NCBI GenBank assembly: GCA_017407125.1
Contig: JAFQXE010000028.1
Location: forward strand, 90,408 to 154,407
Direction: 5' to 3'
Length of the DNA stretch: 64,000 bases
Origin: Thermoguttaceae bacterium
GTDB taxonomy: Bacteria; Planctomycetota; Planctomycetia; Pirellulales; Thermoguttaceae
The notes below the pieces were generated by a model. It saw only the letters and a program-made list of their open reading frames with translations, was not told where the DNA came from and searched no databases. A program made the translations under genes and the position numbers. This document shows, in pieces, positions 24,990 through 32,612 of this stretch (position 1 is the first letter of the stretch; each line of letters opens with the position of its first letter).

Positions 24990-26944
24990 GCAGCAAACAG
25001 AATAAACCGTTGACAATTGGACTTTGCAGTGAACCGGGAACAGGTAAAACTCAGTATGTATATCAGTTTTTATCTGACGTTCTTGCTCTGAACGCTCAAT
25101 CTGGCGCGAACAATGAATTGGACGGCGATGCGAAGCAATACTACCAAAAGCTGTCCGCCGAAATCGAAAAAGGCGCGTTGTCCCCAACGCGTGACGAGAA
25201 ATCGTTTACGGTTTCCCTGCCGGAAAAAACGGAAACGTCTCAGGATGTCAATTTGAAACAGTATAATTTTTACGATGAGTCAGGCGACAGCTTTGTCAAT
25301 TATGTTGAAGACGATGAAAAGTCTGACGATATTTTTAACCAGCTCATCAATAACTCTGACGTTCTGATTTATACCATTAATCCCGCCAGTCCAGAGTTCG
25401 TTTCCGAAACGTATTTTCAAACGCTTCAGGAGCATATTCATCAGTTGCTCAAAACCATTGCTAAAAAGAGAGGAAATCGATATTTACCGGTATACTTTCT
25501 CTTCACGCATCAAAACGATTTGGATGCCGCGTCAGAGGATGACAAAGCGGTTGTTCAAAAGCAAATGGATTCTTTGATGGCGTTTGTTAAACAGGAATAC
25601 CAGAATCGCTATAACAGGACGTTCCCTAGAGAACTGGCGTCTCCCAAAACAGCTTTTGGCGCTTTTGATTTAAAGCGCCCGGGTTCTGCTTTACAAGTCA
25701 TGGAAGAAACGCTGAACCTGCACGCCTGTCTTGAAAAATTCGACAAGAAGTTTCGCGCTCGATCAAGAATCGTTCTTATCCCATTTATAATTTTTCTGTT
25801 TGGATTTGCTCTTGCATTCCTTTGCTGGTTTTTGCCCAAACTTTTAGGGCATAGTGGAATGATAGGCGGAGAATCCTTGACCGAGCTTAAACAACGAATC
25901 AGCGATATCGAAGAACAATTGCTGGATTTAAACCGGAATCAGAAAGAATTTAACGATACAATCAGCAGCATTAACTCAAATATTGACAACATTGAGAACA
26001 GACTCCGCATTCTTGAAAAAGGTCCCAGTAGTTCATATGTTCCTGGAACCCCATTACCAGAACCTGTAATAGATGAATTTTTGCTGAAGGGGGGGATGCT
26101 TAATTCTTTTGCAGTCGCGGAAGGAATAGTTAAAAACCGTTCACAAATCCAAAGTATCATTCAAAGGCTTGAAAAGCTCGAAAGAGGTACAGAAACCAAT
26201 CCTCTGAACTCGGTTATTGATGGAGAAGATAAATACGGAAAATTTAAAAAGATTACATACAATGGTTTGACGTTTGCATTTCGGTATTGTGAGTCCTGTA
26301 AAGCTAATGGATTTCCTATGGGGAGAGAGGGAATTAACGTTAAACTGCACCCTGGTTTTTGGATTCTGGAATCTGAAGTAACTAATGAAATGTGGGAGAC
26401 GATTGAAGGTAATCGTAAAAATGATAACGGAAAAAGTTTTCCTGTAGGTCAGGTTAATTGGTACGAGTGTGAAAGCTTTTGTCTCGACCTGTCTGAAAAA
26501 ATAAATAAAGCCTGTAATACCAACTTCAAATTCCAGTTGCCAACAGAAGCCCAGTGGGAATATGCCTGCCGTGCCGGAAATACTCTTAAAGTACCATCTG
26601 ATGATAAGGTTATAGAGATAATATCAGATCTGGCATGGTATAATAAAAACAGCAATAATACCGTACATGCCGTTAAGACAAAAAATCCCAATGCCTGGGG
26701 TATATACGATATGTACGGGAATGTTGATGAGATAGTTCGAGACGGTTGGAATAGTGAATTAGTCAGCTCAAATAACCCGATTGGTACAAATGATAAAGAT
26801 TGCGTGTATCGTGGAGGATGTTATAGCGACTCATGCTGGCGTGTTAACTGGCATTTCCGCAAAGCTCTTAATAAAGGCGATTCCTTTAAGGAATGTGGAT
26901 TCCGCATTTGCTTTGAAGACGAGGAGCCTGAAAGCAAGAAATAA
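24986..26944 (+). CDS. P-loop GTPase-like protein fused to an FGE-sulfatase domain
   Basis: 652 residues; AGGAG precedes an ATG that overlaps the upstream stop. Residues 9-250 are a P-loop domain: Walker A-like SEPGTGKT (15-22), a candidate switch or Walker B in YNFYDESGDSF (93-103), and FTHQNDLD (173-180) at the place of NKxD. A membrane helix at about 262-285 is followed by a coiled coil (about 296-345) and a second short one (383-400). Residues 420-650 form an FGE-sulfatase (SUMF1-type, C-type-lectin fold) domain: ESEVTNEMW, FPVGQVNWYECESFC, LPTEAQWEYACRAG, MYGNVDEIV, YRGG and ECGFRICF. Topology would put the GTPase inside and the FGE domain outside the membrane. FGE domains act as sulfatase activators or as binding modules. 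The fusion links nucleotide state to the ExbB/D-like channel encoded upstream. Confidence 0.85.
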   Translation: MSSKQNKPLTIGLCSEPGTGKTQYVYQFLSDVLALNAQSGANNELDGDAKQYYQKLSAEIEKGALSPTRDEKSFTVSLPEKTETSQDVNLKQYNFYDESGDSFVNYVEDDEKSDDIFNQLINNSDVLIYTINPASPEFVSETYFQTLQEHIHQLLKTIAKKRGNRYLPVYFLFTHQNDLDAASEDDKAVVQKQMDSLMAFVKQEYQNRYNRTFPRELASPKTAFGAFDLKRPGSALQVMEETLNLHACLEKFDKKFRARSRIVLIPFIIFLFGFALAFLCWFLPKLLGHSGMIGGESLTELKQRISDIEEQLLDLNRNQKEFNDTISSINSNIDNIENRLRILEKGPSSSYVPGTPLPEPVIDEFLLKGGMLNSFAVAEGIVKNRSQIQSIIQRLEKLERGTETNPLNSVIDGEDKYGKFKKITYNGLTFAFRYCESCKANGFPMGREGINVKLHPGFWILESEVTNEMWETIEGNRKNDNGKSFPVGQVNWYECESFCLDLSEKINKACNTNFKFQLPTEAQWEYACRAGNTLKVPSDDKVIEIISDLAWYNKNSNNTVHAVKTKNPNAWGIYDMYGNVDEIVRDGWNSELVSSNNPIGTNDKDCVYRGGCYSDSCWRVNWHFRKALNKGDSFKECGFRICFEDEEPESKK

Positions 26945-26972
26945 GCATTTTTGTTAGTTCAAAGAAATCTTT

Positions 26973-27015
26973 CCGTTCTCCTCTCTGGCTCCGTCGACGC
27001 GAAAGGGGAGAACGG
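26973..27015. repeat. Inverted repeat after the ExbB-like operon
   Basis: CCGTTCTCC (26973-26981) pairs with GGAGAACGG (27007-27015) around a 25-base centre, 29 bases after the operon stop. No T-run follows, so it may be a processing or mobile-element trace rather than a terminator. Confidence 0.45.
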
Positions 27016-27096
27016 GAGAATTCGCTATTCCGCCCACAAAGCCGATCTTGCGATTTACTGTCAAATTCTCAATCAGCGGTCAGAAACAGTCAATAA

Positions 27097-27366
27097 TCAT
27101 GTCAATAGGTTCATAATGAACTTCCCCAGATAGCACAACGCGCCAATAAGGAATGCTAATACTAACAGAATTCCATAAGCTCTCTCATTACGAGTGTTTT
27201 CTGCCTGAGTAGAGGGACGTTTTATAAAATCTGGTCCATTGCTCTCGACGGGAGTTTTGTCGTTTTTTTCTTCATCCGTCATTGTCGCTTCAGCAAGCTT
27301 GTAAACGAAGGGCAAAACAAGAAAAAAAGCGACAATTCCAATAAAAGCCAAAAGGAATCTGAACAT
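27097..27366 (-). CDS. Mini membrane protein, paralogue A
   Basis: 89 residues from an ATG at 27366 (AGGGGGAAG upstream). Helix one is about 3-22 (RFLLAFIGIVAFFLVLPFVY), followed by MTDEEKNDKTPVESN, a polar linker, and helix two at about 66-86 (AYGILLVLAFLIGALCYLGK). The arrangement, length and charged MTDEEKNDKTPVE phrase match the broken gene just upstream (MIEKEKKDQTLVE), so they are paralogues. Function unknown. It converges on the ExbB-like operon, whose end is 152 bases away, and could be a small accessory of that region. Confidence 0.6.
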   Translation of the reverse strand: MFRFLLAFIGIVAFFLVLPFVYKLAEATMTDEEKNDKTPVESNGPDFIKRPSTQAENTRNERAYGILLVLAFLIGALCYLGKFIMNLLT

Positions 27367-27417
27367 TATGCTTCCCCCTATTTAAAACTGAATGCAATAC
27401 GAAGCGTCTTTCATTAA

Positions 27418-27684
27418 TTACCAAATTAAGGAGACAATAAAACTAATCAGCTGAAAAATTACATATCCGATGACAAATAATACGAACAAACACTGATAAA
27501 CGCTCTGCTCAAAATCATAATCCACTTGTGTGGCTGTACGCCAGACGCCCCATTCGTCAGGGTATTCGACCAGGGTTTGGTCTTTTTTTTCTTTCTCTAT
27601 CATTGAGGATTCCACAAACTTACAAACGAGAAATACGAGAAAAAGGGAAAAACAAAAAAGAAAAATGCCAATGATTTTCTACAT
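27418..27684 (-). pseudogene. Mini membrane protein, paralogue B, with amber stop at codon 2
   Basis: A perfect ribosome site AAGGAGG lies 7 bases before ATG 27684, but the second codon is TAG. The frame is then open for 87 codons and encodes a membrane helix (KIIGIFLFCFSLFLVFLVCK), a charged linker (MIEKEKKDQTLVE) and a second helix (QCLFVLFVIGYVIFQLISFI). Total length is 88 codons against 89 for paralogue A. As it stands only a product from GTG 27615 or ATG 27603 (61 residues, one helix) could be made. It is either a fresh nonsense mutation, a sequencing error, or a gene relying on re-initiation. Confidence 0.65.
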
Positions 27685-27957
27685 GATATTGCCTCCTTAG
27701 CAAAATTAAAAAACAGTCTGTCCAACGCTGAAAAAGCCTTTTCAGCTTCTGAACAAGCCATCCAGACTATTTCAGGATTATGACTGCAAAAAGAATCCGA
27801 ATTAATCAAAATCCAAATGGACGATTAATCCGTTTTCGCTTCCTTGCTGTTGAAATTTTTAATAATTATACTTAATCAATATTTGTTTGTCAAGCAACTA
27901 TGAAAGAATTTGAAAAAATTTTTATAAGAATTAAAGGGAAATACCGTTTTATCAATT

Positions 27958-29301
27958 TCAAAACCGTTCCTGTTTCCAGAGTCCGGTGGAGATGTAACCC
28001 GCCATGAGGAAAACAGTTATAAACGATGCCAGCGGGGAAGCGAATCCGATTCCGTAGAGCGTCGCGCCCGCCATGCGGCTGACGAACCAGGCAAACGGGA
28101 TTCGAGCGGCGAACGTTGGAATGACGTTCATCATCATGGACGTGCGGGTATGTCCGCTGCCGTTGAGAAAGCCGTTGCTGGAAAAGACGAATCCCAAAAC
28201 CAGTATCTCAAAGCAGAACGAGCGCATGTACTGCGACCCCGCCGCGATAACGTCCGGGTCTCTGGTAAAGATGGCAAACGCCGATTCCGGGAAGTACCTC
28301 ATCCAGACGAAAAGCCCGATGCCAATCAGGGTCGAGTAGAAAACGCTCAGCTTGAAAAACTCTAAGGCGCGGTCGAACTTCTTCGCCCCGATGTTTTGCG
28401 CTGTAATGGGCGCCATCGCCATACCCATCGACATGGCGGGCAGAAGAATGATTCCGTTCAGACGTCCGCAGACGCCGTACCCGGCAGAGGCGTTAAGCCC
28501 GAATTCGTTCACAATTGCGAAAATAATCATGAACGACAAGTCGATTAAAATGGACTGAATTGCAATCGGCATTCCAATTGCCAGCAGTTTCGCAACATGC
28601 GATTTATCGAGTTTCAGATTGTTCCAATGGAACTTAAATATCGTCGGATGATAATGCAAATATCCCAGCGTCAAGACAGCGCCGATCGCCTGAGACGCAA
28701 CGGTGGAAATCGCCGCCCCGGTTGCGTCCAGATGGAAGACGCCGATTAAAACCACGTCGCCGATAATATTGCAAATGCACGCCGCGGCGACGCAAATCAT
28801 GGGGTAAACCGAGTTCCCGACGCCTCGCAAAATCCCGGACGGGACGTTGTATCCGATCGTAAAAATCAGCCCGGCGGAACAGATATAGATATACGTCAGC
28901 GCGCCGTTATACGCTTCATCCGGCGTATTGATAAACTTCAGCAGTAACGGCGCCAGCATGAACGCCAGCCCAGTCATAAAAAGCGTTAAGAGAAAAAACA
29001 GCGTCAAAGAAGAGCCGATAAACCGCTGCAGGGACTCGAAATCTTTCTCGCCGAAGTATTTCCCGATAATAACCGTCATACCGGTTGACAAGCCAATTAC
29101 GAAGAGCATAAGCAGCATCATCGCCTGACCGCCGTTGGCGACGGCGGCGGTCGACTGTGCGCCTGTGCAAAACTGACCGATTACCAGCAAATCCACCGCC
29201 ATGTACATTGCCTGCAAAAGATTGGCAATGAAAAACGGCAGAGCGAAGGTAAACAGTATCCTGGTAGGCGATCCGACAGTTAAATCGCGTTGTCCATCCA
29301 T
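27958..29301 (-). CDS. MATE family multidrug/Na+ efflux transporter
   Basis: 447 residues from the ATG at 29301; a TTG three codons earlier is the alternative. It has twelve hydrophobic segments in two halves with the MATE openings: TRILFTFALPFFIANLLQAM, then VDLLVIGQF in helix 1, and GRLNGIILLPAMSMGMAMAP at the start of the second half. Family phrases NIGAKKFDRA and NGFLNGSGHTRTSMMMN are present. MATE transporters export cationic drugs or metabolites with Na+ or H+ exchange. The most similar groups are DinF/NorM-like proteins of unassigned substrate. Single gene. Confidence 0.93.
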   Translation of the reverse strand: MDGQRDLTVGSPTRILFTFALPFFIANLLQAMYMAVDLLVIGQFCTGAQSTAAVANGGQAMMLLMLFVIGLSTGMTVIIGKYFGEKDFESLQRFIGSSLTLFFLLTLFMTGLAFMLAPLLLKFINTPDEAYNGALTYIYICSAGLIFTIGYNVPSGILRGVGNSVYPMICVAAACICNIIGDVVLIGVFHLDATGAAISTVASQAIGAVLTLGYLHYHPTIFKFHWNNLKLDKSHVAKLLAIGMPIAIQSILIDLSFMIIFAIVNEFGLNASAGYGVCGRLNGIILLPAMSMGMAMAPITAQNIGAKKFDRALEFFKLSVFYSTLIGIGLFVWMRYFPESAFAIFTRDPDVIAAGSQYMRSFCFEILVLGFVFSSNGFLNGSGHTRTSMMMNVIPTFAARIPFAWFVSRMAGATLYGIGFASPLASFITVFLMAGYISTGLWKQERF

Positions 29302-29402
29302 ATTGGACAACTATTATTCCCTAAATGCCAGAATTGTCAATAGGGCAGGGGGAGAATTCGCCCTGATGAGGGAAAGAAAGAGCGAATAACGTTACTTCGG
29401 AG

Positions 29403-29440
29403 GGTCGACGTCCTCGTCGACCGCAGGCGTCCTCGCCTGC
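29403..29440. repeat. Tandem hairpins with shared TCCT loop
   Basis: GGTCGACG-TCCT-CGTCGACC (29403-29422) followed without gap by GCAGGCG-TCCT-CGCCTGC (29423-29440). Two different perfect stems carry the same loop; members of the mosaic hairpin family. Confidence 0.75.
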
Positions 29441-29492
29441 CAATGGAACAACGTCCCAGAGAACGACGCCGCCAGTCCCCTGCCGCTGTTGA

Positions 29493-29602
29493 TTTTTAAA
29501 CACGAAAAACACGAAAAGAACGAAACAACACGAAAATTTTAAAATATATTTTAAAAAACTTTCGTCTCTTTCGCTTATTTCGTGTATTTCGTGTTAAAAA
29601 AA
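29493..29602. repeat. CACGAAA palindromic element, copy 2
   Basis: Arms TTTTTAAACACGAAAAACAC and, at the far end, TTTCGTGTATTTCGTGTTAA are imperfect reverse complements around an AT-rich centre. The right end merges with the minus-strand terminator of the PEP-CTERM gene. Related to 16951-17040 and 47395-47501. Confidence 0.8.
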
Positions 29603-29658
29603 GGCGGACTTTGTCCGCCTATAAAAAAGCGAGAGTTCCGCTAACGCTTCACTCTCGC
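29595..29658 (-). terminator. Two tandem Rho-independent terminators of the PEP-CTERM gene
   Basis: Reading the minus strand: GCGAGAGT / ACTCTCGC (29629-29658) followed by TTTTTTAT, then AGGCGGAC-AAA-GTCCGCCT (29602-29620) followed by T7. Both lie within 95 bases of the stop at 29688. The first stem and its flank (CTCGCACTCCGAAAT on the plus strand) recur near 41729-41757. Confidence 0.75.
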
Positions 29659-29687
29659 ACTCCGAAATTGTCACATTTTTGTATTGA

Positions 29688-32246
29688 TTATTTTCTTTTC
29701 CGCCAGTACAGCAGCCCGGCAGCGCCGAGAACAAGCAGCGCCCAGGTTGACGGTTCCGGAACGGCGTTGGGATCGTAAACGCCGCGAATATAATATTCGT
29801 TGCCGGATTTATTAACCGACCAATCGTAGAACGGCCAGCCCGGGACTATAGCGCTCGAAATCGCGTCTGTAAAATCATCGTCTGCGCTTCCAGCCTGAAT
29901 CAGAGCTTCAAAAGCGTCGCCGGTCGAAAAAGCGCCCATATCCGCCAAAGCAAGATAAATAATCGCGTCGTCTGCTATTGTGAAGTCGCCGGTTACAATC
30001 AGCTTATCGTTGTCGTCAGCCGACTTTCCGCCGATTTCCATCAACAGCGTTGAACCGGGATTGAGTTCAAAATCGCCGTCTATAGTCAGCGTATCGATGG
30101 AATTCCCCGGCGAGAACGTCGCGGTCGTATACACGCCATCTTCAAGTTCTTCACCAATTATGAGAGAGCCTTTGAAATAGGATTTCATATCCAGCCGACC
30201 GGAGGAAACAACAAAGCTATAGGCGTCAACAGCTCCTTCAGCAGCGTCAATTTTCAGCGTTCCTTCGCCGGTCTTAATAACTTTTCCGTCGCTGACAATA
30301 GCGTTGTCGGCTGTGATTGTTACTTTTTCCGTCTGACCGCTTGGAATATTATATTCCAGCGTTCCATCCGTTTCGACAGTAATCGGTCCGCTGGTTTGAA
30401 CCGCGTCGCCGGTCAGTTGGAGAGTTCCTTCGGTAACGGTCGTTTCGCCGGTATACGTATTAGCGCCGGAAAGCGTCAGCGTTCCCGCGCCGATCTTTTC
30501 TAATCCGTTATTGCCGGAAATGGAACCGGAAATAGTCAGGGTCTTTTCCTCGCCGACTTCAAACGTACCGTCTGCATTGAGAACTATCGAATTCTCAAAC
30601 GTTGCCGACTGGTCGCCTTGAGTAAACAAGACGCCCTGTTTATCCGTTCCATTAATAGTCCAGGAAGCCAAGTCAATGTCTGCCGTATTGACAAAATAAT
30701 ACGGTTGCTGATAGAAGGCGATTTCAGCAAATCCGACTCGGTCGCCGCCGCTGGAATTAAACCAATAATAGCCGTTATCCAAAGCCGTCAATCGGGCTTT
30801 ACTAAACAAATAGTTGGCGCCCAAAGAGAACGTAACATAATTATTGTTGGATAACAGTTGAGTAATTTTATATTCTTCAGCAAAAACCAGGTTGCCGGAA
30901 CTGTCAAACAGTTCCAAAATAAAGTCGGTCATTTGGCTTCTTCGATAATCCTCAAAGTAACCCCAAATAGAGAAACTGTCATACATGCTTTCTGACGGCA
31001 TGGTAAAATCAATAACGGGCGAAAAGCCTTTATTAAAGTAGTCGTTTTCACTCATTATGGTACACCAAACGCCATTGCCGCTGTTAGTTCCAGTCCCATC
31101 AAAAAGGTTGGTTAAGGGATAACCACTATCAGCCGCGCTTTCCGATCCGGGGGTAAAAAACGATGCAGATATTGGACGAACAATATTGTCGGCATGCATT
31201 GGAGAATCGTACATAACAGGAGTTAAATGCGATTCCGTTGCAATCGTATTGAAATAAACTTCCGAAAAAGCAATTCTATCTCCGCCAGATCCAACGCCTT
31301 TGAAGTTGCCAGTTACGGTCATTTTAACTTTACTTACCCCTTCAACCGTGGGAAACGAAAAAGAGTTTTGAACCGTGTTGGCTGAATCCGTCATCGAAAA
31401 TTTATACTTGGACGCGTCTTCAACAGAAATGGTATTTTCTGCCGAATCCAGAAATTCCAGTTCGAAATTCTTTATGGAATTACCGCTGATGTGATAAGCT
31501 TGAACTGTTACGCCGGAAAGATTTTTCGTACCATTCAAGTCAAACGTGAATACAGGGTCCTCAAATTTGTCAAAATAATCATTGCCTGAACCTGCTCCAT
31601 CGTTTGAACACCATCGAGTAGACGAACTGTTATCATAAAGATTTGCCACTGACATACCGCTGATTGTAGCAACACTTACTGTTCCCGAGGTTGGCCTTAC
31701 ATTAGAACTGACGTTAAACATTATGTCTGAAATGCCGACACGGTTACCGCCATGGTTTCCTGTAACAGTAATCTTAACATACTTGGCATTGACTGGATCT
31801 GTTAATGTACAGGTTGTGGATTTATTACTTTGAATACCGGAAAACGTCTGAGAGGCAACAGGCGTACCGTCAATTGCTGGCGAAGTGTAGAACTCTACCA
31901 GCATATCCTTAATGCTATTCACGGCGGCTGTTGTATAAGGCGATAAAGTAATGCTGTTAATCGTTTGAATGGAACCCAAATCGTACAACATAACCGGGTT
32001 AAGACCATTATCAAAATTATAGGTCGTAGAATTGGGTTCCGTACACCATTGCGAAGAATTGTTATCACTGGACGCGTAATTACTGTAGAAATTAGAATTC
32101 CCCGGTCCATTCAAGGCGTTTACGCGAACCGCGTAAATCGCATCTGCCTGAGCTGAGCTTGTCAAAAAAAGCCCCAGCAAAAGGAAAGCAATTCCGCCGC
32201 ATGTCAAAAGGCGGACGAAGGAAAAACGATCTTGAGTGTTGTACAT
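29688..32246 (-). CDS. Secreted PEP-CTERM protein with discoidin-like and autotransporter-type repeats
   Basis: 852 residues. The signal peptide ends near SSAQA (about 35). Three related beta-sandwich segments follow (about 35-180, 190-330, 340-510). They share phrases such as WCTEPNSTTYNFDNGLNPVM, GSGNDYFDKFEDPVFTFDL and IMSENDYFNKGFSPVIDFTM, ending in KYVKITVTGNHGG-like strands, and resemble F5/8-type carbohydrate-binding domains. An autotransporter-associated beta-strand repeat follows (KIGAGTLTLSGANTYTGETT). The C-terminus is PEP-CTERM: VPEPSTWALLVLGAAGLLYW then RKRK. Such tails are cut by an exosortase, so the protein is likely a surface or matrix adhesin that binds glycans. ATG has CGGAG 7 bases upstream, and two terminators follow. 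Confidence 0.85.
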   Translation of the reverse strand: MYNTQDRFSFVRLLTCGGIAFLLLGLFLTSSAQADAIYAVRVNALNGPGNSNFYSNYASSDNNSSQWCTEPNSTTYNFDNGLNPVMLYDLGSIQTINSITLSPYTTAAVNSIKDMLVEFYTSPAIDGTPVASQTFSGIQSNKSTTCTLTDPVNAKYVKITVTGNHGGNRVGISDIMFNVSSNVRPTSGTVSVATISGMSVANLYDNSSSTRWCSNDGAGSGNDYFDKFEDPVFTFDLNGTKNLSGVTVQAYHISGNSIKNFELEFLDSAENTISVEDASKYKFSMTDSANTVQNSFSFPTVEGVSKVKMTVTGNFKGVGSGGDRIAFSEVYFNTIATESHLTPVMYDSPMHADNIVRPISASFFTPGSESAADSGYPLTNLFDGTGTNSGNGVWCTIMSENDYFNKGFSPVIDFTMPSESMYDSFSIWGYFEDYRRSQMTDFILELFDSSGNLVFAEEYKITQLLSNNNYVTFSLGANYLFSKARLTALDNGYYWFNSSGGDRVGFAEIAFYQQPYYFVNTADIDLASWTINGTDKQGVLFTQGDQSATFENSIVLNADGTFEVGEEKTLTISGSISGNNGLEKIGAGTLTLSGANTYTGETTVTEGTLQLTGDAVQTSGPITVETDGTLEYNIPSGQTEKVTITADNAIVSDGKVIKTGEGTLKIDAAEGAVDAYSFVVSSGRLDMKSYFKGSLIIGEELEDGVYTTATFSPGNSIDTLTIDGDFELNPGSTLLMEIGGKSADDNDKLIVTGDFTIADDAIIYLALADMGAFSTGDAFEALIQAGSADDDFTDAISSAIVPGWPFYDWSVNKSGNEYYIRGVYDPNAVPEPSTWALLVLGAAGLLYWRKRK

Positions 32247-32303
32247 ATTTTTACTCCGATTAAGGGTAAAAGGAAAGGATGTATGGTTTTAAACTTTGTA
32301 TAT

Positions 32304-32331
32304 ATTATACACACAATTTTGCTGTCGTGAA
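32304..32331 (-). promoter_or_regulatory. Possible promoter of the PEP-CTERM gene
   Basis: On the minus strand, TTCACG (32326-32331), a 16-base spacer and TATAAT (32304-32309), ending 57 bases before the ATG at 32246. The -10 is perfect; the -35 is weak. Confidence 0.4.
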
Positions 32332-32408
32332 GGAGAAAATAAAAGATTTTTGGGAAAAAGCTGGAGAGGAAGATAAGATGAGGAAGATAAGAAACTTTGT
32401 TTTAAAAA

Positions 32409-32498
32409 CTGGGAGGTTTCTGGGAGGAGCTGGGAGACTTCTGGGAGAAGCTGGGATGTCTTCAGCAGATCCCAGAAAATTCCCAGCAGTTCCCAGCT
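32409..32498. repeat. Helically phased CTGGGAG repeats with inverted arm
   Basis: CTGGGAG starts at 32409, 32420, 32430, 32441 and 32451 (spacing 11, 10, 11, 10; average 10.5 bases). A complementary arm of TCCCAG words (about 32470-32498) follows. The block lies between the PEP-CTERM promoter and the end of uvrA; the rest of the 365-base gap holds mosaic hairpins such as GGCGGC-GTCAA-GCCGCC near 32569-32584. Confidence 0.75.
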
Positions 32499-32612
32499 TT
32501 TTCTTTTGCGGCAGGGGACTGCCGCGTGCCGGCTCATCCATGATTTTTAGCGGGTCATTGGACAAGGCGGCGTCAAGCCGCCGCATTCCCCGTCGCAAGC
32601 GCTCCCTGGCGC

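Noticed and set aside
22548..26944. Naming the ExbB-like operon a Zorya system
   Set aside because: The channel pair resembles ZorA/ZorB, but there is no OmpA-like domain on the partner and no ZorC, ZorD or ZorE-like helicase or nuclease.
27600..27809. Alternative 69-codon frame over the amber-stopped mini gene
   Set aside because: It uses an unlikely ATT start; the ribosome site and homology to the paralogue support the other frame.
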